Assembly: GCA_016783865.1 (NCBI GenBank)
Contig: JADHVS010000286.1
Span: 1 to 5,391, forward strand
Length of the DNA stretch: 5,391 bases
Direction of reading: 5' to 3'
Origin: Bacteroidales bacterium
Lineage (GTDB): Bacteria > Bacteroidota > Bacteroidia > Bacteroidales > SM23-62
How positions within the stretch are numbered: position 1 is the first letter of the stretch; each line of letters opens with the position of its first letter. Positions 1-5,391 of this stretch are shown here, one piece after another. The position numbers and the translations under genes were made by a program. The notes beneath the pieces were generated by a model. The model was given only the letters and a program-made list of their open reading frames with translations, was not told the DNA's origin and did no database searches.

Positions 1-24
1 TTTTAGTTTTTCATGCCTGCTCAT
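1..24 (-). CDS. 5' end of an unidentified leftward gene (partial)
   Basis: An ATG on the minus strand at 24-22 opens a frame that stays open to the window edge and encodes MSRHEKLK. A good Bacteroidota-type promoter lies just upstream on the same strand (41-71), which would give a leader of about ten bases, so this is probably a real start. A second ATG at 14-12 is in another frame and meets a stop after three codons. Eight residues are too few to name a family. They vaguely recall the start of some HicA-like toxins, and the inverted repeat at 66-86 would fit an autoregulated toxin-antitoxin or regulator gene, but that is speculation. Confidence 0.4.
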
Positions 25-40
25 GAATCTTAGTTTGTTG

Positions 41-71
41 CAAATATACGAAATTTAGTTGAATTTGCAAC
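41..71 (-). promoter_or_regulatory. Bacteroidota-type promoter for the leftward gene
   Basis: Read on the minus strand, GTTG (71-68) is followed by 19 bases and then TATATTTG (48-41). This fits the known Bacteroidota primary-sigma pattern, TTTG about 19-21 bases before TAnnTTTG, with one mismatch in the -33 element. The predicted transcription start falls about ten bases before the minus-strand ATG at 24. It is the best consensus promoter in the window. Confidence 0.6.
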
Positions 72-86
72 TATAAATAAGTTGCA
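66..86. promoter_or_regulatory. Inverted repeat, probable operator
   Basis: TGCAACT (66-72) and AGTTGCA (80-86) form a perfect inverted repeat with 7-bp arms around a 7-bp AT-only spacer. The left arm covers the -33 element of the leftward promoter. A further related copy, GTTGCAA (37-43), overlaps the -7 element. The 21-bp symmetry and the overlap with promoter elements suggest a binding site for a dimeric repressor. There is no T-run, and it lies upstream of a start, so a terminator is unlikely. The regulator is unknown. Confidence 0.5.
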
Positions 87-115
87 TTTTAATAAAAATA
101 GAAATCCTGAAACGG

Positions 116-164
116 GAGTCCTCAGTCCGCAGTCCGCAGCCCTCAGTCTTCAGTCGGCAGTTGG
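116..164. repeat. Degenerate 7-bp tandem repeat, 7 units
   Basis: The stretch divides exactly into seven 7-bp units: GAGTCCT, CAGTCCG, CAGTCCG, CAGCCCT, CAGTCTT, CAGTCGG, CAGTTGG. The consensus is roughly CAGTCNN, with no length change between units. It lies between the leftward promoter and the response regulator promoter. Related units occur at 1848-1903 and 5202-5215. The period of seven is incompatible with simple codon repetition, and no function can be read from it. Confidence 0.8.
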
Positions 165-222
165 CAAATACCTTTCCTACAGCAAACCATACCGTTTACC
201 CGGCGGGAATTACATTTCACAC

Positions 223-260
223 ATTCCCTCAGAATGATTCCCTTTATTATACTACTTTTG
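223..260 (+). promoter_or_regulatory. Promoter-like block upstream of the response regulator, shared with the sensor gene
   Basis: The block ends in TACTTTTG (253-260), a full match to the Bacteroidota -7 element TAnnTTTG. It matches the block at 2156-2193 at 29 of 38 positions with no gap. The most conserved part, ATTCCCTCAGA (223-233), covers the place where a -33 TTTG would be expected, and no TTTG is present there. That suggests help from an activator, or another sigma factor. ATTCCCT occurs twice, 14 bp apart (223-229 and 237-243). The -7 element ends only 4 bp before the ATG at 265, so the transcript could be leaderless. Confidence 0.5.
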
Positions 261-264
261 ATAT

Positions 265-1059
265 ATGCAACCATACAGGGCTATTATTGTTGATGACGAA
301 CGCCATGTTCGTGAAGCGCTTGATCTGTTACTGAAACAATTCTGTCCGGAGATTGAACTGGTAGGTTTTGCCTCTTCGGCCGAAGAAGGGCGCAAGCTGT
401 TGAATGACATGGAGGTTGATTTCATCTTCCTCGATATATGCATGCCCAAAGAGGACGGATTTGCTTTTCTTAAGTCTATTCCGAGAAATACCTATGGGAT
501 TATTTTTGTCACCGCATTTGAAGAGTACGCATTGCGTGCATTTAAAGCAAATGCTGTAGATTACCTGTTGAAGCCGGTCAATCCGGAGGAACTTTGTGAA
601 GCGGTTGCCAGGGCGATTCAGTACCTCGAGTTGAGGCGGAATAAAGCAGCGATTCGATCGGTATACAACGAATCACTGGATAACCTTCACCAACAAATGG
701 AATCCGGTTCCAGACCGATTGAGAAGATCACCATAGCCGAGCAGTTTGGTTTCCGGATCGTGAAGGTTTCCGACATCATGTACCTCCAGGCCGACAGCAA
801 TTATACCATCCTGCATCTTTCGGGGCTGGACAAGATCGTGGCCACCAGGGCCCTTGGGGAGTTTGAACACATGCTGGACCATCCCATGTTTTTCCGGATC
901 CACAAGTCGACCATCATTAACCTGAACTTCCTGAAGGGGTATTCCAGTTACCAGGGCAATTTTGCCGAGCTGACCGATGGCACCAGGTTGAGCATATCCA
1001 GAAGAAAACTGAATGAGTTCCGTGATGCGGTTAAACATTTCTCGAAATCTATTGAGTAA
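265..1059 (+). CDS. LytTR-family response regulator
   Basis: A 264-residue two-component response regulator of the LytR/AlgR type, a cytoplasmic DNA-binding transcription factor. The receiver domain (about residues 4-120) has the acidic pair D10-D11, the phosphoacceptor D57 in FLDICMP, T83 and K103 in LLKPV, so all standard receiver residues are present. After a linker, residues about 153-257 form a LytTR DNA-binding domain, recognisable from YLQADSNYT, FFRIHKSTIINL and the SISRRK near the end. Total length is normal for the family. The ATG leaves only four residues before the first receiver strand, so a downstream start is unlikely. The kinase gene begins 35 bp later on the same strand, and the pair is a probable operon. 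A promoter-like -7 element lies 4 bp upstream. Its likely phosphodonors are the two LytS-type kinases in the window. Its target genes are not shown, although the repeated block at 223 and 2156 is a candidate site. Confidence 0.95.
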   Translation: MQPYRAIIVDDERHVREALDLLLKQFCPEIELVGFASSAEEGRKLLNDMEVDFIFLDICMPKEDGFAFLKSIPRNTYGIIFVTAFEEYALRAFKANAVDYLLKPVNPEELCEAVARAIQYLELRRNKAAIRSVYNESLDNLHQQMESGSRPIEKITIAEQFGFRIVKVSDIMYLQADSNYTILHLSGLDKIVATRALGEFEHMLDHPMFFRIHKSTIINLNFLKGYSSYQGNFAELTDGTRLSISRRKLNEFRDAVKHFSKSIE

Positions 1060-1065
1060 GTTGAA

Positions 1066-1098
1066 ATGCAGAAGCAAATACTAAACAGAAACGATTGA
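1066..1098 (+). other. 10-codon reading frame overlapping the kinase start
   Basis: An ATG at 1066 opens a frame of ten codons (MQKQILNRND) that ends at TGA 1096-1098. The TGA overlaps the kinase's TTG start (1095-1097) in the four bases TTGA. Either it is a small upstream frame that couples translation to the kinase, or 1066 is the true kinase start and the frames are separated by a one-base deletion near 1094, from mutation or sequencing error. The basic MQKQILNRN followed directly by the hydrophobic segment would make a natural cytoplasmic N-terminus for a membrane kinase, which favours the second reading. Confidence 0.4.
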
Positions 1099-1850
1099 CA
1101 CTCATACTGGCAGGGACCATTGGTGCGACTATCCAGGTTCTGTTAATAATTCTATTAATCATCATTTGGAGAAAATACCTTCAGCTGAAGCGCCGGGAGA
1201 GCCAGAATCAGATGATTGTACTGGAACAAAAGGCGTTGCAATCCATGATGAATCCGCACTTTATTTTCAACGCGTTAAGTTCCATTCAAAGCTATCTTCT
1301 CCGGAATAAGCCGGGAGAAGCGGGATTGTACCTTTCCCAATTCGCCCGCCTGATCAGGCAGAATTTAAGCGCCATCAACTCCGCGATGATCAACCTCGAA
1401 AAGGAAATAGACCGGTTAAAGAATTACATGGACCTCGAGCGGTTGAGAATGGAAGATAAATTTGAGTACACGATTGAATTCGAGGAGGGTATTGAAGAAG
1501 AAGAATTGATGATCCCTTCCATGATCATCCAGCCCTTTGTGGAAAATGCGGTCTGGCATGGTATTTCGACACTTGAGGAAAAAGGATTAATCCGGATCTC
1601 TTTTGCCATGCGTCATCCAAAAGCCCTGAAGATTACCATTGAAGATAATGGCATCGGGATCAAACAATCCAGCATGTTTGTCTCTAAAAGCGGGACTCAT
1701 TTGATGACTGGTAGTGAAATGACACGTAAGCGACTCGAGAATATTGGAAAGAAAATGAATATCGTGACATCCGTAGAATTTTCGGAAGCCTTTCCCGGAA
1801 ATCCCAATCCCGGAACCCGGGTGGTGATCGTGGTGCCGGTGGGAGATTAG
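1095..1850 (+). CDS. Short membrane-anchored LytS-type sensor histidine kinase without sensor domain
   Basis: A 251-residue histidine kinase of the LytS/YehU class (His_kinase, PF06580, plus HATPase). Residues 2-24 are one hydrophobic membrane helix, followed by a charged, probably coiled-coil segment (26-48). The phosphoacceptor is H55 in MMNPHFIFNALSSIQSYLL. The ATP-binding half shows the N-box with E150, N151 and H155, the G1 box EDNGIG (183-188), and a G2-like GSEMTRKRL (206-214). No periplasmic or cytoplasmic input domain is visible, so the signal must come from the membrane segment or a partner. From W25 to the end it aligns without gaps to residues 764-990 of the large sensor, about 70% identical by hand count. 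The annotated TTG start is the first usable one after an in-frame stop at 1062-1064; the true start may be the ATG at 1066 if one base is missing. It lies 35 bp after the response regulator, probably in the same operon, and presumably phosphorylates it. Confidence 0.9.
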   Translation: MTLILAGTIGATIQVLLIILLIIIWRKYLQLKRRESQNQMIVLEQKALQSMMNPHFIFNALSSIQSYLLRNKPGEAGLYLSQFARLIRQNLSAINSAMINLEKEIDRLKNYMDLERLRMEDKFEYTIEFEEGIEEEELMIPSMIIQPFVENAVWHGISTLEEKGLIRISFAMRHPKALKITIEDNGIGIKQSSMFVSKSGTHLMTGSEMTRKRLENIGKKMNIVTSVEFSEAFPGNPNPGTRVVIVVPVGD

Positions 1851-1903
1851 TTGGCAGTTTGCAGTTACCAGTCCTCAATTCACAGTCTTCAGTCCTCCGT
1901 CAT
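1848..1903. repeat. Degenerate 7-bp tandem repeat, 8 units, starting at the kinase stop codon
   Basis: Eight consecutive 7-bp units begin with the stop codon itself: TAGTTGG, CAGTTTG, CAGTTAC, CAGTCCT, CAATTCA, CAGTCTT, CAGTCCT, CCGTCAT. The consensus CAGTYNN is that of the array at 116-164. The units stay in phase throughout. No hairpin with a T-run is present, so a standard intrinsic terminator is not evident. Confidence 0.75.
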
Positions 1904-1941
1904 CATTGTCATTATATAGTAAATTATCTATACCATTGTCA
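1904..1941. repeat. Short direct repeat CATTGTCA in AT-rich spacer
   Basis: CATTGTCA occurs at 1904-1911 and again at 1934-1941, 30 bp apart, flanking an AT-rich segment that contains a weak 5-bp inverted repeat (TATAG/CTATA). No gene is seen between 1904 and 1964. The repeat could be a binding site or chance; nothing in the sequence decides this. Confidence 0.25.
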
Positions 1942-1964
1942 ATAAATTCACGTAAATTTGTTGA

Positions 1965-2117
1965 CCAAAGGATACTAATTTAGGTAACAAGATTTCTTAC
2001 AGAGCCCTTGACAAGGAAGCGAAAGCGCCAAAAGCATTCAGGGAAAATTACCAGAAGGCTGAATTCCTCACTATAAACAGGAATAACTTTTATGATTTCC
2101 TCCAACTAGGCGCCTAA
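1965..2117 (+). pseudogene. Probable C-terminal remnant of an unidentified gene
   Basis: A frame open from 1965 (after TGA at 1962-1964) to TAA at 2115-2117 encodes about 50 residues with no ATG, GTG or TTG start. The product is strikingly protein-like: a basic helical part (ALDKEAKAPKAFRENYQKAE) followed by FLTINRNNFYDFLQLGA and the stop. Codon choice resembles the neighbouring genes, with many purine-first codons. I do not recognise the family. The most economical reading is the surviving 3' end of a gene whose front was lost by deletion or rearrangement. The antisense frame is also open, which weakens the case. A hairpin follows ten bases after the stop. Confidence 0.35.
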
Positions 2118-2126
2118 AACTTTCCG

Positions 2127-2149
2127 ATGTCCTGAAAAACGTCAGACAT
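2127..2149. promoter_or_regulatory. Imperfect hairpin upstream of the sensor promoter
   Basis: ATGTCCTGA (2127-2135) pairs with TCAGACAT (2142-2149), giving an 8-bp stem with one bulged C and a 6-base loop. It sits between the stop of the gene remnant and the promoter-like block at 2156. There is no T-run, so it is a weak candidate terminator. It could equally be an operator for the sensor gene or chance. Confidence 0.3.
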
Positions 2150-2155
2150 ATACTA

Positions 2156-2193
2156 ATTCCCTCAGATTGATTATCTTTATCCCGATAATTTTG
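2156..2193 (+). promoter_or_regulatory. Promoter-like block upstream of the hybrid sensor gene
   Basis: TAATTTTG (2186-2193) matches the Bacteroidota -7 element TAnnTTTG. The whole 38-bp block aligns without gaps to 223-260, with 29 identities, including the first eleven bases ATTCCCTCAGA and a shared CTTTAT. Here too the -33 position lacks TTTG. The predicted transcript would start near 2197-2200, leaving a leader of about 32-35 bases before the TTG at 2232. The likeness indicates that both transcription units answer to the same regulator or sigma factor. Confidence 0.6.
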
Positions 2194-2231
2194 TTTAGAC
2201 GTAACTCATTGTTTTTAATCCATCGGTCAGT

Positions 2232-5204
2232 TTGAACCTTAGGATTGGGTTGATCATCGTTTCCTGCCTTTTTGCCGGAATTTATCTGCCGGCACAGAAT
2301 CCCTGTATCCGCCACTATACCACGGCCGATGGATTGCCCTCAAATACTGTTTATTATGTGTTTCAGGACAGCAGGAAGTTCATCTGGTTTGCCACGGATG
2401 CCGGTGTGGCACGGTATGATGGTTCCCACTTTGACTATTATCAGAAGAGGGACGGCTTAAGCAGCAATGAGGTGGTCAGGATACAGGAGGACACGTTTGG
2501 CCGGATATGGTTCTTTAACCTGAACGGAACGATTAATTTCTTCTATCACAATACAATCTACAATGAACTCAATGCTCCTTTCCTGGATTCATTGAAAAGC
2601 AAGGAATTTTTCCGCAGATTCTTCGAAGATGAGGATAAAACCCTCTATTTTTATTATAACCATCAACGGGATATTGTTGCCCTCGATTCTCTGAATAATA
2701 TAACAAAGTACAAAATTCCCAGTGTTAAGTACTATGATCCTTATGTAAAAGATAGCACCGAATGGATGGTGATTCGTTATATATCGAAGACTGAAACAGG
2801 TGACTTTATATTATGGACCCTGGCGGGAATCTTTAAACTCAAACATTTTAATGAGCCTCCAACCCTGATCTTGGATAATTTCCACATAACTAATGTTTTT
2901 CCTTTAACAAACCGGATCAACTATAATGTCGGAACATTTACACCATGTGATTCTTATAACATTGTAAAATTTTCCCATGAAAGGCTGATAGATACCATCT
3001 TGTCGCCATTAAAGATAAAAACACGTAACATACTTATTAGTTCTATCCTTGAGGATAACAGTGGATTCCTCTGGATTTCAACATTTGAAGAAGGTCTTTA
3101 TTGTTTAAAGGATAAACATGTGATCCGGCACTTCGAAGTTGATGAAGGCCAGGCGCTTATGCAGGACCATGAAAACAACATATGGATCAGTTCAATGTAC
3201 GAAGGAGTTTTTAAAATCAGCCCATTTATGGGTTTTGTTAAGCATTATGATCAAACAGCATCTGGATTGTCAGGTATCACTGCGTTAGATGTTGATCCGG
3301 CAGGTGGTGTCTGGTGTACGGATGGAGATCGGATCAGTCTTTTCCGGGACGATGATTTTTACCGGATGGATTTTAAGAATAAAGGAGGTCCGTTCAACCG
3401 GATTCGATTCCTGGAAAACAACTCATTACTGGTTTGGCAAAAAGGGACTCCGTGCTTTCTGTTAAAAGGAATACAGATAAACCCGGAAACAAAAAAGATA
3501 TTTTACAAAACGGTCACACGTTCTCTGTATAATAAAAAGGAATTTGTTTTGAATCATTCCGGAAATGAATTGGCTACATTCGATCATTTTTGTTTGTTTA
3601 TTTCTTCTCCCGACCATCTGACTTATGATTCTTCTGGCTGGATCAACCTTAAAGAGCGGATATATAATGTTTTCTATAACAGGAACAACGAGTTGATCGT
3701 AAATGCAAAGAAAAACTATATCTACCGGAACGGAAATCCTGAGGTTAACAAAGAGTTAACCTGTTTTGAGAATAAAATCATCACAGATCATATCTTTTTA
3801 GGCGATTCGATTGAGTTATTTAACATTGATGGTGAAAGTCTTTACCTGCTATCTTGCAATGGGTTGTCCAATCTGACAGCCTCATTTAGCCATCCGCTAA
3901 ATCTTCAGATAAAGCAAATTGCATATGAAGAGCCCAGGTTATACGTGGCTACCGCCAGCCATGTTTACTTCTGCGATTACCCTACAGACTGTCTCCGGGG
4001 GAAGCCTGTTCATCTTCAGCCGATCGATCTCTCATTCAGGGATATTCATGATATCCTCATTCAGAACAGATCGCTTTACATTGCTTCGGATGACGGACTG
4101 ACGGTCATTCCTGATACATTGATCCATGATATCAAAACCTATCTGCCCATTCCCTATTTCCAATCCATCCTGATAAATGACCAGGAAACAGATCCGGAAC
4201 AGGATCGGATAACGTTGAAAGGGAATCACCGGATCAACATGGTTTTTGGGAGCAACAGCTATTCGGATTGGCCGATCATTTATTCATATATGCTTGAAGG
4301 TGCCGATCATGACTGGATTTTCGGAAGCGGAACCAATGTAGTTTATCAGAATCTGCCTCCCGGGAAGTATGTTTTCAAAGTCAGGGCGAGGAAACCTACA
4401 TCAGCATGGACTGAGCCTGTTGAATACCGGATCACCATCAAAGCAACCTTCTGGCAGCATCCCCTTTTCTTTGTTGGTTTATCCCTTCTGTTTGCCATTA
4501 TGGTCGCCCTGGTGATCATCCGGCGGAAAAACCTCCAGTTGAAACGCCTGGAGATCGACCACCAGTTGATCACACTGGAACAGAAGGCGCTTCAGTCGAT
4601 GATGAACCCGCATTTTGTCTTCAATGCCCTGAGTTCAATGCAAAGTTATCTGCTAATGGACAAATCACGGGAAGCCGGATTGTATCTTTCCCAGTTTGCC
4701 CGGTTGATCCGTCAGAACCTCAGCGCCCTTAATTCTCCTATGATCGGTCTCGACGAAGAGATCGACCGGTTAAAGAATTACCTTGACCTCGAACAATTGA
4801 GGATGTCTGATGGATTTGACTACACAATTGAATTAGATGAAAGCGTGGAGGATGAGGAGATCACAATCCCCTCCATGATCATTCAACCATTTGCGGAGAA
4901 TGCGATCATTCACGGTATTTCGCGTCTCGACCGGAAGGGGACAATCCGGATATTATTATCCATGCATTCCGAAAAGTCGTTGATGATCATCATCGAAGAT
5001 AATGGGATCGGATTACAACATTCAGGTACTGCTTCGGACCGGAGTGAGAAGCATTTGCACCTGGGCATGGGAATGACCCGTAAACGTCTAGAAATCCTGG
5101 GCAAAAAGATGAACGTTGAAACCTCAATTGAGTTTTCAGAAGCTTTTCCCGGAAGCCCCAATCCCGGGACCCGTGTGGTGATTGTGGTACCGGTGGGGAA
5201 TTAG
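2232..5204 (+). CDS. Hybrid-type sensor histidine kinase: periplasmic propeller, Y_Y_Y domain, LytS-type kinase
   Basis: A 990-residue membrane sensor kinase. Residues 1-22 are a signal peptide, so the N-terminal three quarters lie in the periplasm. Propeller repeats of the Reg_prop type are clearest at 29-64 (TTADGLPSN, IWFATDAGVARYDG) and 74-94 (DGLSSN, GRIWF), then around 274-282, 312-318, 354-361 and 618-623; those in between are weak. A Y_Y_Y domain occupies about 665-735 (YMLEGADHDWI, LPPGKYVFKVRA). One membrane helix (745-763) leads to a LytS-type kinase with phosphoacceptor H794 in NPHFVFN, N-box N890 and H894, G1 box EDNGIG (922-927) and GMGMTRKRL. There is no receiver or DNA-binding domain, unlike the classical one-protein hybrid regulators with similar sensors, so it must use a separate regulator, most likely the LytTR protein upstream. 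The start is TTG; no ATG lies between it and the in-frame stop at 2202-2204, though ATT at 2208 is possible. Ligand unknown; many relatives sense glycans. Confidence 0.93.
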   Translation: MNLRIGLIIVSCLFAGIYLPAQNPCIRHYTTADGLPSNTVYYVFQDSRKFIWFATDAGVARYDGSHFDYYQKRDGLSSNEVVRIQEDTFGRIWFFNLNGTINFFYHNTIYNELNAPFLDSLKSKEFFRRFFEDEDKTLYFYYNHQRDIVALDSLNNITKYKIPSVKYYDPYVKDSTEWMVIRYISKTETGDFILWTLAGIFKLKHFNEPPTLILDNFHITNVFPLTNRINYNVGTFTPCDSYNIVKFSHERLIDTILSPLKIKTRNILISSILEDNSGFLWISTFEEGLYCLKDKHVIRHFEVDEGQALMQDHENNIWISSMYEGVFKISPFMGFVKHYDQTASGLSGITALDVDPAGGVWCTDGDRISLFRDDDFYRMDFKNKGGPFNRIRFLENNSLLVWQKGTPCFLLKGIQINPETKKIFYKTVTRSLYNKKEFVLNHSGNELATFDHFCLFISSPDHLTYDSSGWINLKERIYNVFYNRNNELIVNAKKNYIYRNGNPEVNKELTCFENKIITDHIFLGDSIELFNIDGESLYLLSCNGLSNLTASFSHPLNLQIKQIAYEEPRLYVATASHVYFCDYPTDCLRGKPVHLQPIDLSFRDIHDILIQNRSLYIASDDGLTVIPDTLIHDIKTYLPIPYFQSILINDQETDPEQDRITLKGNHRINMVFGSNSYSDWPIIYSYMLEGADHDWIFGSGTNVVYQNLPPGKYVFKVRARKPTSAWTEPVEYRITIKATFWQHPLFFVGLSLLFAIMVALVIIRRKNLQLKRLEIDHQLITLEQKALQSMMNPHFVFNALSSMQSYLLMDKSREAGLYLSQFARLIRQNLSALNSPMIGLDEEIDRLKNYLDLEQLRMSDGFDYTIELDESVEDEEITIPSMIIQPFAENAIIHGISRLDRKGTIRILLSMHSEKSLMIIIEDNGIGLQHSGTASDRSEKHLHLGMGMTRKRLEILGKKMNVETSIEFSEAFPGSPNPGTRVVIVVPVGN

Positions 5205-5215
5205 TTGGCAGTCCG
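5202..5215. repeat. Two 7-bp repeat units at the sensor stop codon
   Basis: TAGTTGG and CAGTCCG follow each other, the first containing the TAG stop. This is the same register as at 1848 after the small kinase. The array breaks off after two units. The following CCGTTTACCC (5213-5222) also occurs at 192-201, downstream of the first array. Confidence 0.5.
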
Positions 5216-5262
5216 TTTACCCTCCAGCCACTACCTTTTATTCAATGAACTATACCGTTGGC

Positions 5263-5391
5263 TCAATGGGGTGGTTTAACTTCGGCTGGCGTATAGTACA
5301 TATCAATCACCTTTGTTATCTGCCCGGCTAAGTAAAATGGTATGCTTATCAGGCGGAATTTTTTACCAGAATCCGTTTGCAAATCATCAAT
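5263..5391 (-). CDS. 3' end of an unidentified leftward gene (partial)
   Basis: The minus strand carries a frame open from the window edge to TGA (5265-5263), encoding the last 42 residues of a protein: a polar start (DLQTDSGKKF), a hydrophobic stretch RLISIPFYLAGQITKVIDMYY, then TPAEVKPPH. The composition is protein-like, and the stop lies 58 bp from the convergent sensor stop, a normal arrangement for tail-to-tail genes. The family is not recognised. The hydrophobic stretch is not long enough to claim a membrane helix. No clear terminator hairpin is seen between the two genes. It could also be a non-coding open frame, since only 129 bases are visible. Confidence 0.5.
   Translation of the reverse strand: MDDLQTDSGKKFRLISIPFYLAGQITKVIDMYYTPAEVKPPH

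Noticed and set aside
116..164. CRISPR-like array
   Set aside because: The units are 7 bp, directly adjacent and degenerate, with no spacers; this is a short tandem repeat.
191..199. ACCGTTTAC as a LytTR binding site
   Set aside because: It resembles the published LytTR half-site at most positions, but no second direct copy at the expected spacing was found, and the same bases occur downstream of the sensor gene, where an operator makes little sense.
673..1077. 134-codon minus-strand open frame inside the response regulator
   Set aside because: It lies opposite the LytTR domain, whose motifs are clear on the plus strand, and its translation has no family character. It is a shadow.
1710..1718. 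GSE in the small kinase where the large kinase has GMG, suggesting a damaged ATP-binding G2 box
   Set aside because: As I recall the family, many Bacteroidota LytS-type kinases have a G-x-x-[ILM]-T-x-x-R-[IL] motif here with no second glycine, so the change is probably ordinary variation. The N-box and G1 box are intact.
1972..2111. Antisense open frame opposite the gene remnant, with GGAGG near its beginning
   Set aside because: It has no normal start codon, Bacteroidota rarely rely on Shine-Dalgarno sequences, and the sense frame has the more protein-like composition.
5250..5296. CTATAC/GTATAG inverted repeat as a terminator between the convergent genes
   Set aside because: The stem is only 6 bp, the loop is about 35 bases, there is no T-run, and one arm lies inside the leftward reading frame.

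Overview
The window looks like chromosomal DNA from a member of the Bacteroidota, probably an uncultured environmental Bacteroidales-like lineage. Three things point there: promoter-like elements of the TAnnTTTG type, starts without Shine-Dalgarno sequences, and a periplasmic propeller / Y_Y_Y / LytS-type histidine kinase next to a LytTR response regulator. This is inference from the sequence; no database search was possible.

Layout. Positions 1-110 hold the promoter, a likely operator and the first eight codons of a gene that runs leftwards out of the window. Positions 116-164 are a short array of degenerate 7-bp repeats. A promoter-like block (223-260) then precedes a LytTR response regulator (265-1059). 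After 35 bp comes a short membrane-anchored LytS-type histidine kinase without a sensor domain (1095-1850); these two genes form a probable operon. A 381-bp intergenic region follows. It holds a second 7-bp repeat array, an apparent C-terminal gene remnant (1965-2117), a hairpin, and a second promoter-like block (2156-2193) that resembles the first at 29 of 38 positions. A 990-residue hybrid sensor (2232-5204) follows, with signal peptide, periplasmic propeller, Y_Y_Y domain, one membrane helix and a LytS-type kinase. At the right edge the 3' end of an unrecognised leftward gene (5263-5391) converges on it.

How the genes fit together. The small kinase and the kinase half of the large sensor are paralogues: about 70% identical over 227 residues, with no gap and with identical C-terminal tails. 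The large protein probably senses a periplasmic ligand and phosphorylates the response regulator. The small kinase has no visible input domain and could act on the same regulator or pair with the large kinase. The matching promoter blocks suggest that the regulator-kinase operon and the sensor gene are co-regulated, possibly by the regulator itself. The least expected points are the shared promoter block, its position only 4 bp before the regulator's ATG, the 10-codon reading frame whose stop overlaps the small kinase's TTG start, and the 7-bp repeats that begin in the same register at the stop codons of both kinase genes.
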